Counted from the stretch's first letter, positions 36,851 through 51,560 are shown. The stretch: DNA of 64,000 nt from Caprimulgus europaeus (GCA_907165065.1 OU015527.1:18055686-18119685); one strand, 5' to 3'. The notes: generated by a model from the letters alone, not told the origin. Program-made: numbers and translations.

Positions 36851-39800
36851 CAAAGTAGGACTTTTCCCATAGCAATGATGCACCATACAAGTGTCAAAGC
36901 AGACCCGTATAGGAAGAAATTCAGGCTTCTAGATCATCAGATTCCCAAGGTTTTTTCGTTTTCCTCTCTAGCATGAACAATAGGCCCTTGCTCTGGGACG
37001 TTTTTGAGTACTTCAGGTTGGCAAGAACAAACAATACAGATATATTCTCTGGTTCCACGACTAAAATCATTCCTTGAATAAGAAAGTACCAAGATAACAG
37101 ATATTACTTTATTCTATACATCTTGCCTACATATCACATTCATGAATCTCCACCATCTTCTGAGCAAGGCATGAATGATAAACTATTAGCATCTTAACCA
37201 CTTCACATAATCATGTGTATGTCGTATCCTTCATCAGTGAGAAATGAGTCTTCTTTTCCTACATCACATCCCTATGCTTGTCTTGTCTTTTGTGTTTTTG
37301 TTGGTTTTTTAACTGAATTCCAGCTTTCTTACTGAATTCCAGTTTTCTTTAAAAAATAAAGCCAATGATATTTCTGTAAAAGCAACTGGAAAACTCTTTA
37401 AAAGGGTCTGGGTAAAATGGGAGTCTCCCATGTGCACGTTTGTTTTTATAAAGTACTTTGCACTCACAAAAAGTCAGTTGATGAAATGGCTATTCCATGT
37501 TCTCAGTGTGTTATGTAGGGAAACATAAGTAATTTCCTCCATTATTTATAAAATGATAGAATGATCTGTGAATACATATGTATACAATGAAGTAAATTCA
37601 GAATTCAGTATTCAGCAACTACTACCATCTGGTATATTTTCACCTGCACCTTTCCTGAGCTGCTGCTGAACACATCACCATTCCAAAGAGGGTGCTTTGT
37701 TTAAAGTGCTGACTTGTCACATTTCCAGTTTTATGCTGGGCAGGGAAAATCTAAATGCACTCTATTCCCTCATCTTTCTATAGCCTCCTCAGACTTCCAT
37801 TTGTGAGTGTTCTTAATGTTCCTGAAAATGAGGCATAACTGTCAGCTGACAAATAAATATCTGCACTGAAGTCAGATGATTCTTTCTGACAAAAGATCAG
37901 GAAACTTATCCAAAGTCATCAGATGCTTCACTAAAATGGATATTAAAGACAATTTTTACACTCCAATCTCAGGCAAAAGAATTATGAAAAAGTGGGTCTG
38001 TTTTGGATGTCAGCAATGGCTTCTCAGTAATTTTAGTTAGGTAATAATTGATTTGCTCTGTTTCAGAGTATAAACACTCACCTTACACTTAAGAATCAGA
38101 AAAAACCAGCTGGCAGCAAATGTATAAAGTACTAGAAAACAGGAACTGCAATGAATGCCACAGTGACTCTGGCTTCCATGGCAACGGAATTTGACATATG
38201 TAGAGGGATTAAGCAGGGCTGAGGACTAAGCACTGGCTCATATGTATAGCTATCAACAGTTAATCTCCATACCAAGAGCTTTCAGACAAATTATACAGAT
38301 CAGTCAGGCCAGAACTGTTTCAGGGACTTTGCTGGAGCACCACACAAAGGAATATGCAGCACTGACAGCAGTAGGATCCACAGCTTACTGGCTAGCTGAA
38401 AGAGCCATCATCCCTTAAGGCAATGGTCCACTACTGTCTTGTTGCCCTAAAGGTTTTCCCGCATTGACCACAACACAGGAAATGGAAAATATGAATTAAG
38501 GCTGCCAAGGAAAGCAGAATAGCTCAGAGTATATTACTAGTATTTTTTACCCATGTATCAGCTTAATTGGTGACTAGCACTGTGTCCTTTCCCTTCCAGT
38601 GTTGCTGAGAAAAAGTCACTGCCAAGACAATGACTGACCATTTATCATTATTATTTCTGGTCATCTTGCTTTCTATAGTCCAAAGAGAATGATAACTACA
38701 GATACCTAAATCTCTATTTCACATGTATACATTTGCTGATCAGAAACTATGGCATTCCAGGCTACCAATCCACAGAGATGAGTTAGATTTCCACTCCCCT
38801 TCACCTTTTTCAGGAAAAAAAATCAGTCAGATTGCACTGTGGTCTTGCACTGAGGGAACCACAGTGGCAGCAAATATTCCAATCTGAAGCCCATGGCAGG
38901 TGAGCATGGATTCACTTCCAGGCCCGTGGTAGAAAGTGGACTATATCAGCCAAACATATTTCAGTGCCTGTAACTGAACAGAAAATCAGTACCTGAAGGT
39001 GATAGGAGTGTAGAGGGATAGACATCACATGTGTTCTAAGTCACCTTTTCTGAATACTGGGAAGAAAAGCTCACTGGGTAAAAATGAGACCAATAACTAC
39101 AACACTCAGATAACCAACAACAAACTGCTGAATTAGTATTTTTTTCTTCTTTTCCCTTCTCCCCTTAAAGAACGAGGAGCTATGAAGCAAGTGTACATGA
39201 GGGCAATAATTGTCAGCACTTTCCTTTCCATTTAGTATAATGGGGAATTCATAACACTTTCTGTCTGGGACACTGCTGTAATGCTAGTGGCAGTATAGCA
39301 GTTATAAACACTGCACAGTTGATATATATTTAGCTATGTATTCATGCTTTTGCTAAGCCTGTAATCCCAGCTTTAAATAAACTGGTTAGAAGTAACCAGT
39401 TAAATCTTTGCTAGGATAAGTTACTAGTCACCCATTGCATGTTTTCACTACTTTTACACAAACACTTCCCCTACATACGTTACTCAGAAAATGGTAGCAA
39501 AGTTGAATAACACAACAGGAGCTCCAGATCAGAAAAAGTACTACAAAACTGTGACTGCATTGGTCATAAACCCATAAATCCCTAAAGCCCTTCTCCTCCA
39601 AATTTGCTGGTAGTCTTGCACCCAACAACAGTATTAGCTCCAGCCTGACCCTGGTAATTAACCTAACATCACTTAGATGTTGATCATATAATTTGTTTAA
39701 GGTCATTCATACACTTGCTCTCATGGTCTCATTTAAAATATGAATTACAGTAGCAGGCTGGTTTGGGTTTTTTTCCAATAAATAAAGCTTATTTTTCACT

Positions 39801-42800
39801 AACTTGGCAACTGAGCTATACAGCTCTGCTCCTGGGGTATGTGAAAGTCCTTGTAGTAGGCCAGATCAATTGGGAACTATCACTGTGTTTTCAATGTCCT
39901 TTACTTTGAAGTGAGTCCCACTGACTCACTTTTCTGTCTGCCCTTCACAGGCAAACAATGCATTCACAGTGTTAAAGGACTAGATAGCTTTCTGAAGATC
40001 ATTTAGTGTATCTCCCTTACCAAGGAGCAACTATGCATTTTGTGTTCAAGCTCAGCTGGACTGCACAGTGCAGAAATGCCACAGGCCATGTGAAATACAA
40101 ACACAGAATTCTTGTCTCCATAGATTAACAGGACTCTGTTATAGGAGGTAAATAGAGAACTGGGGCCATTGTTCCATGGCCTTGATAGATTCTGTAATGA
40201 ATGTAAAATACAACAGTACAACAGTCAGATACAACTGGTAGGTGAGAGAACAAGGGTTTATTTCAGTTGGACTGCAAACATATAAGAGCAATACAGGAAA
40301 ACACAAGCAATCTCTAACCAGTGAAGAAAAATACATGTTTCCATTATGCATGACGTATCTTTATACTACCTAGAAATGCATATAAACATGTACACATGCA
40401 TTCACCCACAGATCTATGTCAGTTTGTGCTGTAACATTACCATCTGTTGCTGCCCAAAGGAGAAAATGAAACATCTTTTCCCCATCTAGAATGGGCTCCT
40501 AGCTGTTCTGCAGACTGCCTAGGTTCCTGTTCACCAAAAACTTCCTACAATTGGTCATAAGAGACCTGACACATTTTGAAGGCTCTCCCTAACCTCTGAT
40601 TTTGTAAGATCTGGTTATGTTCAAGGGAAACTAAAACAAGGCAAAAAGACATTGACTTAATTATAGCTCTGCATCCAGGTAGCTGATTTCAAACAGATTC
40701 AGACCACCTTAAGTCACCATTTCCTCTGCGTATTCCTTCGTTCTCTATTAAGAGAATGCAAAATACTTGTAGTAGCCTTTATGTAATCCACCTTCATACA
40801 CAAAGAGCAAACATCTACTTTGAATTGCAATTATCCAGATTTTAAGTTGAAAGAACAAGGGGAAAGAGAAAGAAAACACCAAAAAACTTCTAAATCAACT
40901 TTCACCAAACTGTATAAAAGATAGGTTTCTATTAAGCAACCATAATCAGGATCATTTAAATGTTAATATATCATATTAAAAACCATAAAGTTATAAAGTA
41001 ATGGCACAACTAAATACTTTATTTTATAAAAATAATTCTTTGCACTTCAGCTGAGGTATCCCCATACCATGACATTTTGTAGTACTGACTTTTAAACAGA
41101 GCTATAGCTCAAGATAATTTTGACACTGAAAACAGCAGACAGTGCAATAACCTACTTACATAGCAGTGCTTTCTGCTGAGAGTACATTATGCTTACCATC
41201 CTAGACCTACAATCACTATCAGTGGGTTTACAGATAAATTTCAAGTGCTGTTTTATCTATAAAGTTTCGAATGCTTATCAGCACCTGAGAACAAAGCTGT
41301 TTATTTCTCCATACCATTTTGCATACGTTTCCAACAGGATATGTTTTCTGGAACTTCATAATTCTGTAAAAGAGCAGTTAACGAAAACTTCATTTGTTTT
41401 CGTTTCTTTTCATAAAGCTCTTGATTAATTTCTTTGCAAAGATACTTCAGATCTGGTGTCCTCACAAGAGCCAATATGGGAGTGTTTCAAATCCCACTCT
41501 TTATTCTCCTATCAAGGAACAGATGGGATAGCTAAACAAAATATAGCACAGATATACTTGGCAGCTGATAAAGATGTCCCCTGGTAGATTTAAAAAAAAA
41601 CTATGATGGTAATAAATAAAATAATTATAAACCCTAACTTATTAATTCAGTGTTCTCTTCCATTACACGAATCACCTTAATACCATTTGTAAAAACTAGA
41701 AGCAATATAAAAGCTCTCTTAAAATGCTTTTTGAAAAAAATAGAAAAGTTGCATGCTCATTAAGGATGCACATATAAAGTACAATAACTGCAAGCTATTC
41801 GTTCATATGACATGATAAGATCTTTCAAAGTACATAATCAGAAAGACATTTTGTATGGAATTAAAATATCTACATTCAAGGCTTGTTGCCTCTAAAAAGG
41901 ATTTCTTCTGTAAGAAAAATATTTATACCTACAATCTTTCCCCATTCCTCCTCCCACAAATAAAAAGACCACTTGAAACATTTTGCCCAGCACTAAAAAA
42001 ATGCAATGAGTGACATACCAGGTTTCAGCCGAATGCATTTTTAAATGGCTGAGTTATAAACCCCCTGAAAACAAGTTTTATAATGAAATACTGATAGACC
42101 CTTAACTTTAATGGCTCTTCCAAGTGCTTCTAGAGTAGGCATTACTTACAACGTCGTAAAGTGACGTTTAAAATACTACAGAATTTTCTCAAGACAGATA
42201 AGCAGGTGTTTGAGAGGGCAGCACTATTTAAACCTCACTGATTTATAGGACATGCAGCATGAAAGGCCAATAAGCTTTATAGACGCTCACAGCAGAATCT
42301 CCAGACTTCAGTAGACACAGTACCACCTTTGTGTGAAGATCACCAATACATATTAATTTCCACCTTGTAATATTTGAGCTCCTGCATTTTGCACATGTAA
42401 CCAGTAGTGAAATATATACCTCACTTCATAGGGTAGGGCTCTCTTTTACTGGTATATTTTTCATAGAGTATTGCATGTAATAAAATCCATTGCTCGGCTA
42501 CTTCATCATACACTGTAGTGAGTTAGCTGGTACATAGGTCTCTTACTGTTATTCCAGCAATATCATTTCTGACTTCTTCCAAGAGCTGGAACTGGCCCAC
42601 TTCCCTCAGACTACTTTGAGCAGAATTAAAAGCAGAAGATACATAAAAATCTACCTGCCATATTATCCAGTTTTCAAAACCATCCTCCTGAAAGTCATTT
42701 CGCTATCAGAAAAGCAACCAATAAACTATCAAACCACTTTATGTAATGGATTAGCATTTTCTGCTTGTTCACACACACACACACACACACAAATCAATAA

Positions 42801-45800
42801 TCTCATCAGTATAGGACCCAGCCTTCATGATTTAGCAAGACTGGAATTTACTCCAGGCAAAAACAAAAAAGTAAACAAAAAAGCCACTATCAGCTCTCAA
42901 AAGCAAACTCCATTAAAGAAAACTTGTAGAAAAAAAAAAAAGACCATTACTTCCTAGGCTGCAGTTAGCGCTAAAATAACTGATATCAGTGGATAATTAT
43001 TTCCACTTTATCTTGAAGAACCAAAGCAGTTCTTGGTGCACACTCGTCCCATAATTCTGGTGCTACAAGAGAGAATACCATTAGTTGCATATTGGCCCAT
43101 ATGGTAGATAAACATTAACTCAAAAGTTCAGAGAGAAAAATAAGCTGGGTTATGATCCTGGTCCAATTACCCTCAAAATTAGTGCTTTAAAAAAAAAAAA
43201 AAATTGCCTATACATTGGTACAATTTTAAGAAACCTAGACAAGATCTTGTAAGAATTGCAAAGTAAATGCACCAGCAATGGCCAGATTCCTAGGATTAAA
43301 CTGAAAATCACAACACATTCTTTACTCCCTTTTTGTCCCCTTGCTGATTGGCTTTACATACTGCTGGACAATGTGTAGTTTAAAGTTTAAATTCAGATTT
43401 CTATCACATACTTAAGATTTCTCACTGAGCAATATTTCTGCAAGCAGAGGTAAGAATCACAGGAAGCAGGAAAACTTACCTAAACACTATTTAATTAACT
43501 GCTATACAAAGAACATAGAGCTTAAGTCTATCACAAAACTCTGATTATGGCCTTTGTTTTGTTTGATGTGGTCTCCACCAAGTTATGCTTTGGCATAAGC
43601 AAAGTTCAGCACTAGGAGAGGTACAATAAATGTAAGGTTTCTTGACTAATATTTTTTATTCATCAGTTTATTTCATCAAAAAACAGTTTTCAGAATTATC
43701 ATCTTACCATATTGGGCTAAACCTTCTTTCCACAAACTTGATCTCCTTCATTATCTGACTCATCAACTTAGTGGCCATAAATAAAGATTTGGGATTTAGA
43801 TTAAATTCCCCTGTTCTCCAGGTACCATCTACTGCACCTGAAGAGTATATAGAGAAATGTTTATACCTTCTGTGGAAGGTTGAGACCTAGGATTAAAATA
43901 GATGTGAGATAAAAGTAAACTGACAAAGAGTTAGGAAGCAAGATAGTGATTCAGTGTTGTTTTTCTTCATGGCCCATTGGAGGGGTCATTCACATGACTA
44001 TAGTATTTTTACTTTTTTTTACAAATTAAAAGTATTACAAGTCCATACTTGACATCTAAAAGAGGCTCTATTAACAAACACCAAGTTTTATTTCAGGTTA
44101 AATTATTGCAATACTATAAACAATTCCAATGTTTTTTATTTTGCCTAGGTGCATGTAATTGGAAAGGTTCCAAACCTGCTCAGACCTTTTATCACAAGTA
44201 ATCTGATCTTTGTCTGTAACACAATGGCAAGGAAGCAACCTTTAAGCAGTTCTAGGTTTCACTGTGCAGTTTTTTTCTGATTTATTTTCTTCCTAACTTC
44301 TCACTGCTTTTTCCCCTTTTAGGGCTTTGTTCTGATTATCATCAGTCCTGAAAAAACACTTTGCTGTTAGATAATAGTGAAGGATAAGGAGGGCAGAAGC
44401 AAGGACAGAAGTTCTCTTCCACTGACCTAGAGAAAGGGTCACAATAATTACAGATCATTTAAAAGGTGATCAAACAAACCATCCCAAGCACAGAGGTTTG
44501 ATACCTTCATGATATATTGTACTGCTACTCTGTTCTGCTCTTCCATGCTATCTTTTATGTCAGCAGGAAACAGAATTCAGAAGATTGCAGCTGTCTGAAC
44601 ACATCAGTAAGTTATAGTCTTGTCCTTTTCAGTCTCCTGCTGGTTCAAGTAACAGGAACCAATAGAAAGCATAGTTCAAAGATCTTATGAGTGACTGCAA
44701 CAAATCCAGAATCCTTGAGGAGGTTGTTGGGTGCCCTGCAATAGCAATCTTAACACAGTTGCAGTCTCCTTCAGGTTTTTCACATTCTCAATAGCATTTA
44801 ATAGGAAACCTTATTTTTCCTCTGAATGAACAAGTGAAGACTGAGGGAGGAGGATACTAGAGTGTGGTTACCCACACTTACTGGGTATGAACTCATCCCT
44901 ATCTTTGATATCTGCTCCTCCTACCAGCTCCTGCCAACCTGGCACTTTCAGGCTTAGATAAATTATAAGTAGAAAGTAGTCTTCAAACTCAAACAAAAAT
45001 ATTTTTACCTCTTTCTGTGTGGTTTTAGTACCAATAAGCATCATTCCATCAACAATGCATAGGTCCTCATGGCAACCTTCAGTATCTTTTCTAATCCTTA
45101 ACTCTTCCTTCATCTCTGACATAGACTGAACATGCATAATGAATCTACATGTTTATTTGTATTTTCTCTGCAGACAAGCAAGGTCCTTAGCTCCATTTTC
45201 ATCCCACTTCATTCACTTTACCAGTAACTCTGATGCAGTATTTTGCTTATTTCAATTATGTTTACCAAACGTTATGAGGGTAGAAGAGTCGCATAGTACC
45301 TCAAAGAGACTGTCTTAAGAATTAATTGGAAAGATTTTCTTCTCAGTTTTATTCAGCAAATGTCAGAGTGTTCTGCCAATTTTCACAGCAGATCAGCACA
45401 AAGCTCTTTCGTATAGGTGTTTCTGTGATGGGATTTGTTAGGAAAAGTTACTATTTAAGTGTTTACTGCCCTTTTAAAGCTAAAAACTGTCACTTTTCAA
45501 GATCCTGTTTAAAATACCTGTGCATTCCTTGTAGATGCAATTAGCCTCAGATCTGAAAATGAATGCAAATAATATTATGCAATGCTTCTACCTCTAAAGA
45601 GTACTTTATCTTGTGGGTTCTTATTTTTTGCATTCATATACATTTAATAGTCAGTTAGCATAATCTTTAAATACACCTTTCATAATCAAATGATGTATAA
45701 GGGTAGAACTGGGCTACTGTGATGGGAAGTTATTCCTTTAAAAGCCTAAGTCTAAGTCTACCAGTCTTATTTTAATCCATTTTAACACATCATTTCCACT

Positions 45801-48800
45801 GACTTATTGCCAGTTTTAAGCATTACCACAGCACTACTTAATAACAATATGTGGTTTCTGACATTTATTTATAGTATACTAAAGCCAAAATCAGTCTGGG
45901 TGGTAAGAGTTTTAGACCACCTGAGGTGTCTTTAAATCTTCAGCACATGTTTAACTGCAGCAAGACCAGCAATAATCCCAAATATGCAGTCATCACACTA
46001 TTGGCTGATGCACTCTTTAAAGTTATAGATTAACTTCAGGGAACTGTTTTTCCCAAGTGCCCTTTTAAAACATAAAGACAGTTTGTTGGTTTGGTTTTTT
46101 TTTTCCAGTTAAGTGATGGAGAAATGCTTGTAAAGACAACAGTGATTTTTAAAATTTTGTTTTAAAGCAAGGTTATATGTGTACAGTAAATTGAAGGATT
46201 TTTCTGGAATTAATATAATTTTTTTTCTTTCACCCTCATCTTTGCCTTGCATGAAACAAGAACTTTATGCTTAGTGTAAGACAGCATCAGTTTTTTGTTT
46301 AGTTTAATGAGTGTGTAGTGGTGAGCTTAAGTTATGTATCATTCAGTAGCCATTTTAGAAAAACTATACTTTCTTTCAAAATTTTATTTTAAGAAATATT
46401 TTCTAAATATCTGAAAGGTATTTTATATTCCATCTATATTGTCATTTGAAGGACACCCTTTATCCCCTGTCCAGCAAAGCACTTAAGCACTTAAGCCTTT
46501 GTAGTCTCCTTGACTTCAATAGTATTATTCATGGGCCCAAAGTGAAACATGTGCTTAAGTGTTTTGGTGGATCAGTGTTGCTGAACAAGGGCAGCAAAAC
46601 AGAACCTAGTACAGAGCCTCTAGTGCTGGAAATGTTGCAATAGTAACGGTATAGTTTCTAAAGAATGGCTTTAAAATTTTTAACAATAAATTTGAATGCA
46701 AAGGGAATTGTGAAATACATCACTTTGCTATTTTAAAAAGGATAATTAAAACAAATTTATAATTACTGAAGTTGATAAGCAGAGAAACCAACTGACACAC
46801 TAGGATATCTGAGCCAGACTTGGTGTGAACTGGGATAGATTCAGAATACTGGAAATTTCCTGACAGGTGCTGAGCCTCCAGTTTCCACTAGTTTCATACT
46901 ATTGTGAAATGTTTTTGATTTAACTTATAATAACCCTCAACTGCAAGTGCTTTTGTACTCTACGAGAAAACAAAACTACTATGGAAAATGAGTAAAATCT
47001 TCATGAGCCAAACATAGCTGCCAATAAGTAGCTATCAGTTAGTGTAAACAAACTTCCTTACCTATAGACTTTAAACTGATGGACTAAATAGTTTAAGCAT
47101 TTGGAATTACCTTGTTTGCAATAGTCTGTCAAATAAGTTCTAATCCCACAGACTCAGCCTAGTTGAGATTTCCAAGTTACAAGAATTTCTTTTTGTGTGC
47201 AGTATTCTAGCCCTAAAAAAAAAAAAAAAAGGAAAAAGAGTACTTGTTTGTCTTTGTCAGGGAAAAAGAAAAGAATGTAAAGCATATTCATTAAGAAGGA
47301 CAGTACTTCAGTAAATCTGTGGGATTTACTCTTTTTTTTTTCTTTTTTAAACATGGCTTAATTTTAGAAATGCAATCACAGAAGACAATAATAAAGGCCA
47401 AATCAGAATAACCTCAGATGTAAAGGAATGTTTAAAGCCATGCTTTTCATGCAGGGTAGTTATAGTCACTACTATTATCAGGGAAATTCAGATGACATAA
47501 ATGCATTCTGTGAGAATTGCTCTTCAAAAAAAACCAAACCATACTTTTCCTGCAAGAATCTTATTTTTAATCAAATACACTTTACTTTTCAAGCAGGAAG
47601 CCAATTTGCTATTGCAAATGTTTTTTTATAAGTGATGGAACATGCAGTCATGCACCAGCAATTGAATCTTGAAATTCCGTTTGTCCATGATAGGCAAGAA
47701 AAAGCTTTTGGTTTCAAGCATGCAATGTATTACAAGGGGAGGCACTTAAATACATGAAGAAGAGGCCTTGCATTTATTTCAGGAGACTGAAATACATCTT
47801 GCAATGTGGGGCTTTGATGTTATTCATATGCTAACAATATACCATTTCCTCCAAGTGCTCAATACACTGGAATAAAAAGATATAATTTGCTGACATTGTG
47901 CTGAACACTTCCTGTCCAGAATACTGATCAATTGTCATTCAGCTTCCAAGGCTAATCCACCCAAAATAGCCTTCAACATAACCTTTAAATTATTCTTTTA
48001 ACACTTTAAAATTCCAGTTAAAATAATTTACCACTTTACAGAATAAAATGATGAAACAAAGACCATAACTGTATTTTCACTCTGCTTCTAAAATTCAGTT
48101 CTAGTGCCCCAGGGACTCCTTTCATCTAGTGTAAGTGCTGGCATATGATGTGATTGTTAACATAGCTGGCCACCAGATGAAGTGAATTATCTAAACTGCC
48201 AAGGTTCTTACGTTCATTCCAATTTAAACATCAATTTAACAGAGAAACTGAAGGGTATTATGAAAGCTTTTATATGAACAATTTCGGACATGAAAAAGAA
48301 ATAGAGGGATTTCTCAAACCACCGAAACAAACAAATATGTAATTCATTGAACCTGAAGATGAGTTGGAAAATGATCAGTGCACAAAGGCACATCTATCTA
48401 ACTCCCCATGCTGGTAAATTGATGCATTATACCCTGGGCACCTTGCAAAAAGCGTATCACCTGTATGAATCCACAAGGGCATTATGCAGAAGCAACTGTT
48501 ATACCAAATTTTAAAATTGTTAAACCTGTAGCCAACAAATATTTGGTTACTTTTTCTGTAGGGAAAATAGTTTGAAGCACATTCTGGTCTTTAAAATTAC
48601 CACATTCAGGAAGGATTTTCTCCAGTTAAAAAAAAAAATATTAAAGATTTCCTTCTGTGAGTCGCTGAATCACCTTTTTTTTCAGCTCCTTCCTCCTCCA
48701 CATAATAATAAATCTCTTGCTCTTCTCAATGTCACACCCACAAGGCTGTGAGCTCTTTAATAACAGCAGCTTTCTTCACACAGCACAATGCAGCTGCCTC

Positions 48801-49018
48801 TTATGTAAGGTACTGAGACATCATTTGACAGAAAAACCGCAAGCAGTATTAACCAGCTTTCAATGCACTAAGATGATGTTCTAGTCTCAAAGCATGTGAG
48901 AAAAGTCTCTGAACAAATGTTCTGAGGAAAACTAAGTTTTTATAGAGAGAAAGGCCCACCTCTTCAAGGATTTATGTGACTAGCTAGTGATTTAAAAAGG
49001 AAAGACTAGTGTCAAGAT
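36851..49018. other. Unique AT-rich DNA, no gene seen
   Basis: About 12 kb without identifiable exons, transposons or RNA genes. A (CA)11 microsatellite is at 42770-42791. Stretches near 42.00-42.43, 45.70-46.07 and 48.10-48.54 kb have the mixed composition often seen in conserved non-coding DNA, but conservation cannot be tested here. Open frames (up to 113 codons at 42616) lack domains. Confidence 0.55.
42770..42791. repeat. (CA)11 microsatellite
   Basis: Eleven uninterrupted CA units. No other repeat is attached to it. Confidence 0.95.
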
Positions 49019-50460
49019 ATCACAGAATCACAGAATATTAGGGATTGGAAGGGACCTCGAAAGATCATCCAGTCCAATCCCCCTGCTGGAGCAGGAACAC
49101 CTAGATGAGTTCGCACAGGAAGGCGTCCAGGCGGGTCTTGAATGTCTCCAGAGAAGGAGACTCCACAACCCCCCTGGGCAGCCTGTTCCAGTGCTCTGTC
49201 ACCCTCACAGGAAAGAAGTTCTTCCTCAAATTTAAGCGGAACCTCCTGTGTTCCAGCTTACACCCATTGCCCCTTGTCCTATCATTGGTCATCACTGTGA
49301 AGAGCCTGGCCCCATCCTCCTGACACTCACCATTCAAATATTTATAAACATTAATCAAGTCCCCCCTCAGTCTCCTCTTCTCCAAGCTAAAGAGCCCCAG
49401 CTCCCTCAGCCTTTCCTCATAAGGGAGATGTTCCACTCCCTTAATCATTTTGGTGGCTCTTCGCTGGACTCTCTCAAGCAGCTCCCTGTCCTTCTTGAAC
49501 TGTGGGGCCCAGAACTGGACACAATATTCCAGATGTGGCCTCACCAGGGCAGAGTAAAGGGGAAGAAGAACCTCTCTTGACCTACTGACTACACCCCTTC
49601 TAATGCACCCCAGGATGCCATTGGCCTTCCTGGCCACAAGGGCACAGTGCTGGCTCATGGTCATCCTGCTGTCCACCAGGACTCCCAGATCCCTTTCCCC
49701 TTCACTGCTCTCTAGGAGATCATTTCCTAACCTATACTGGAACCTGGGGTTGTTCCTGCCCAGGTGCAACACCCTACACTTGCCCTTATTATATTTCATC
49801 AAGTTTTTCCCTGCCCAGCTCTCCAGCCTGTCCAGGTCTCTCTGGATGGCAGCACAGCCTTCTGGAGTGTCAGCCACTCCTCCCAGCTTGGTATCATCAG
49901 CAAACTTGCTGACAGTGCATTCAATTCCCTCATCCAGGTCATTTATGAATATATTGAATAATACTGGTCCTAGTACTGACCCCTGAGGGACTCCACTAGA
50001 CACAGGTCTCCAACTAGACTCCGCCCCATTGACCACTACTCTCTGGCTTCTTCCCACCAGCCAGTTAATAATCCATCTCACTACCTGCTCATCTAATCCA
50101 CACTTCCTCAATTTATCAGCGAGGATGCTGTGGGAGACCGTGTCAAATGCTTTGCTGAAATCAAGATAGACCACATCCACTGCTCTACCATCATCCAGCC
50201 ACCTGGTCGTGTTTTCATAAAAGTCTAGAAGGTTGGTCAAGCACGACTTCCCCTTGGTGAAGCCGTGCTGACTGCCCCTAATGACCCTCTTATCCTTGAT
50301 ATGCCTAGAGATGGCACCAAGGATAAGTCATTCCATCACCTTTCCAGGGATGGAGGTGAGGCTGACCGGTCTGTAGTTACCCGGGTCCTCCTTCTTGCCC
50401 TTTTTGAAGATTGGAGTGACATTTGCCTTCCTCCAGTCCTCAGGCACCTCTCCCGTTGGT
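49019..50460 (-). mobile_element. CR1 retrotransposon, 5'-truncated, best-preserved copy
   Basis: The CR1 3' end is at the left (CACAGAATCACAGAATATTA) and the truncated 5' end is near 50456-50460, in the codons for [15 protein letters not shown]. The minus-strand frame is open from about 50456 to the natural ORF2 stop at 49101-49103, apart from one TGA (TCA on the plus strand at 50328-50330). That is about 452 codons with a single stop and no frameshift. It is clearly the youngest or least damaged CR1 in the window. Endonuclease and the N-terminal part of ORF2 are absent, so it is not autonomous. Its 5' end faces that of the plus-strand CR1 at 51561, with about 1.1 kb between. Confidence 0.95.
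49101..50240 (-). pseudogene. CR1 ORF2 C-terminal half: reverse transcriptase core and C-terminal region
   Basis: A 379-codon frame that is the surviving part of CR1 ORF2, which in a full element makes the endonuclease/reverse transcriptase for target-primed reverse transcription. Motif A is YLDFSKAFD (residues 25-33, catalytic Asp 27). Motif B is [15 protein letters not shown] (82-96). Motif C is FADD (113-116), with both catalytic aspartates intact. Downstream blocks [38 protein letters not shown] and [14 protein letters not shown] are all present, and the frame ends at the normal CELI terminus. Translation could not begin naturally here: the first Met is internal, and the true frame extends 5' through RT motifs as far as about 50456, past a TGA 30 codons upstream. 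That stop may come from CpG decay of a CGA codon (inference). It is a dead remnant, not a host gene. Confidence 0.9.
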
Positions 50461-51560
50461 TGGTTGTAGGCAGCTTGCATAGGAGAAAATAATAAATTAA
50501 ACTGAAAAAGGCAAGCTATAAGTCCAGCATCTCTTCCTGCAGTACTACAGAGTACTACAAGACATTAAAATGAGAAGAAATTGTTTCTAATAGGTTAATC
50601 ACAGTGCACCTCACAGGCATGTGTGCAGATTTTTGTAAAATCTGAGCTTATTACCTACTAGCATAAATCATCTTAGTCCCTTAGTGGAAAGAAATGTTCT
50701 TTCTTCATTGTACTTGAACAGAGGAAAGTTTATCAGTGAACAAGACTAAGAAATACACCAAAGGGAAGGACAGCCTTTGAAGAAAATGCAAATACAGTTG
50801 CTGTGTTCTGGCATTAGTGAGACTACACTGGATATACTTTATACACTTTGGTAGTCTTTTCAGACTTAAATGGGAGAGGAAAGAAAGCCCCATCTCACCT
50901 CATTTGCATGAATAGTGGCTGTACATTGAACAGAGTGCCAAAGCAAAGAGATAGTGGCAATCACTTTCAAAGGGATTTGTCAGTTTTGACAAGATGAAAT
51001 TAGTCAATATACCAATAAATTTTCTGTTTGTTTTACATTGGCTATTCCATTTTGCTCGCAGCCACCTAGCTACCAAAACCTCAACAATATAAACAAGGAA
51101 AAATAAGAAATCAGAAGGACAGACAAACTGCTCATTACTCAGACAATATGACTGTATCATCTGTAGAGACCACTTAATGATCACTTAATTCAGTGCAGGC
51201 TGTAACATGTGCATCCAAGCCATCATTGATCTTATATGCTTTCGCTGCCAGATCATGTGCATGCAAAAACCATGTTTTTCAAAGTGCCTAAGATGAAACA
51301 ATGTAACTTAAAATACCGGCAGCATTTACACATAATAACCAAAATTTCGGACTGGATCTGAAGCCATCCTCTCACTCACTGAACAGTTTAGTACTTAAAT
51401 ATAAACAAAAGTGCAGGCAGTGAACTTCAAGTTAGTAAATATAAAGGCAAAACTGTTTTCAAGTGACCTTCCACTCTTGGCACTAATGCACAAGAATTAG
51501 TCTATAAATCAAGTCAACAATTTCACCACCCGGTTTAACTGACCTCTCCTACTTAAAGGG
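50461..51560. other. Unique spacer between two head-to-head CR1 copies
   Basis: About 1.1 kb of AT-rich DNA without recognisable features. It separates the truncated 5' ends of the minus CR1 (left) and the plus CR1 (right). The small open frames have no resemblance to known proteins. Confidence 0.6.

Noticed and set aside
44868-45137. 89-codon minus-strand frame with charged residues
   Set aside because: No domain or neighbouring exon candidate; likely chance.
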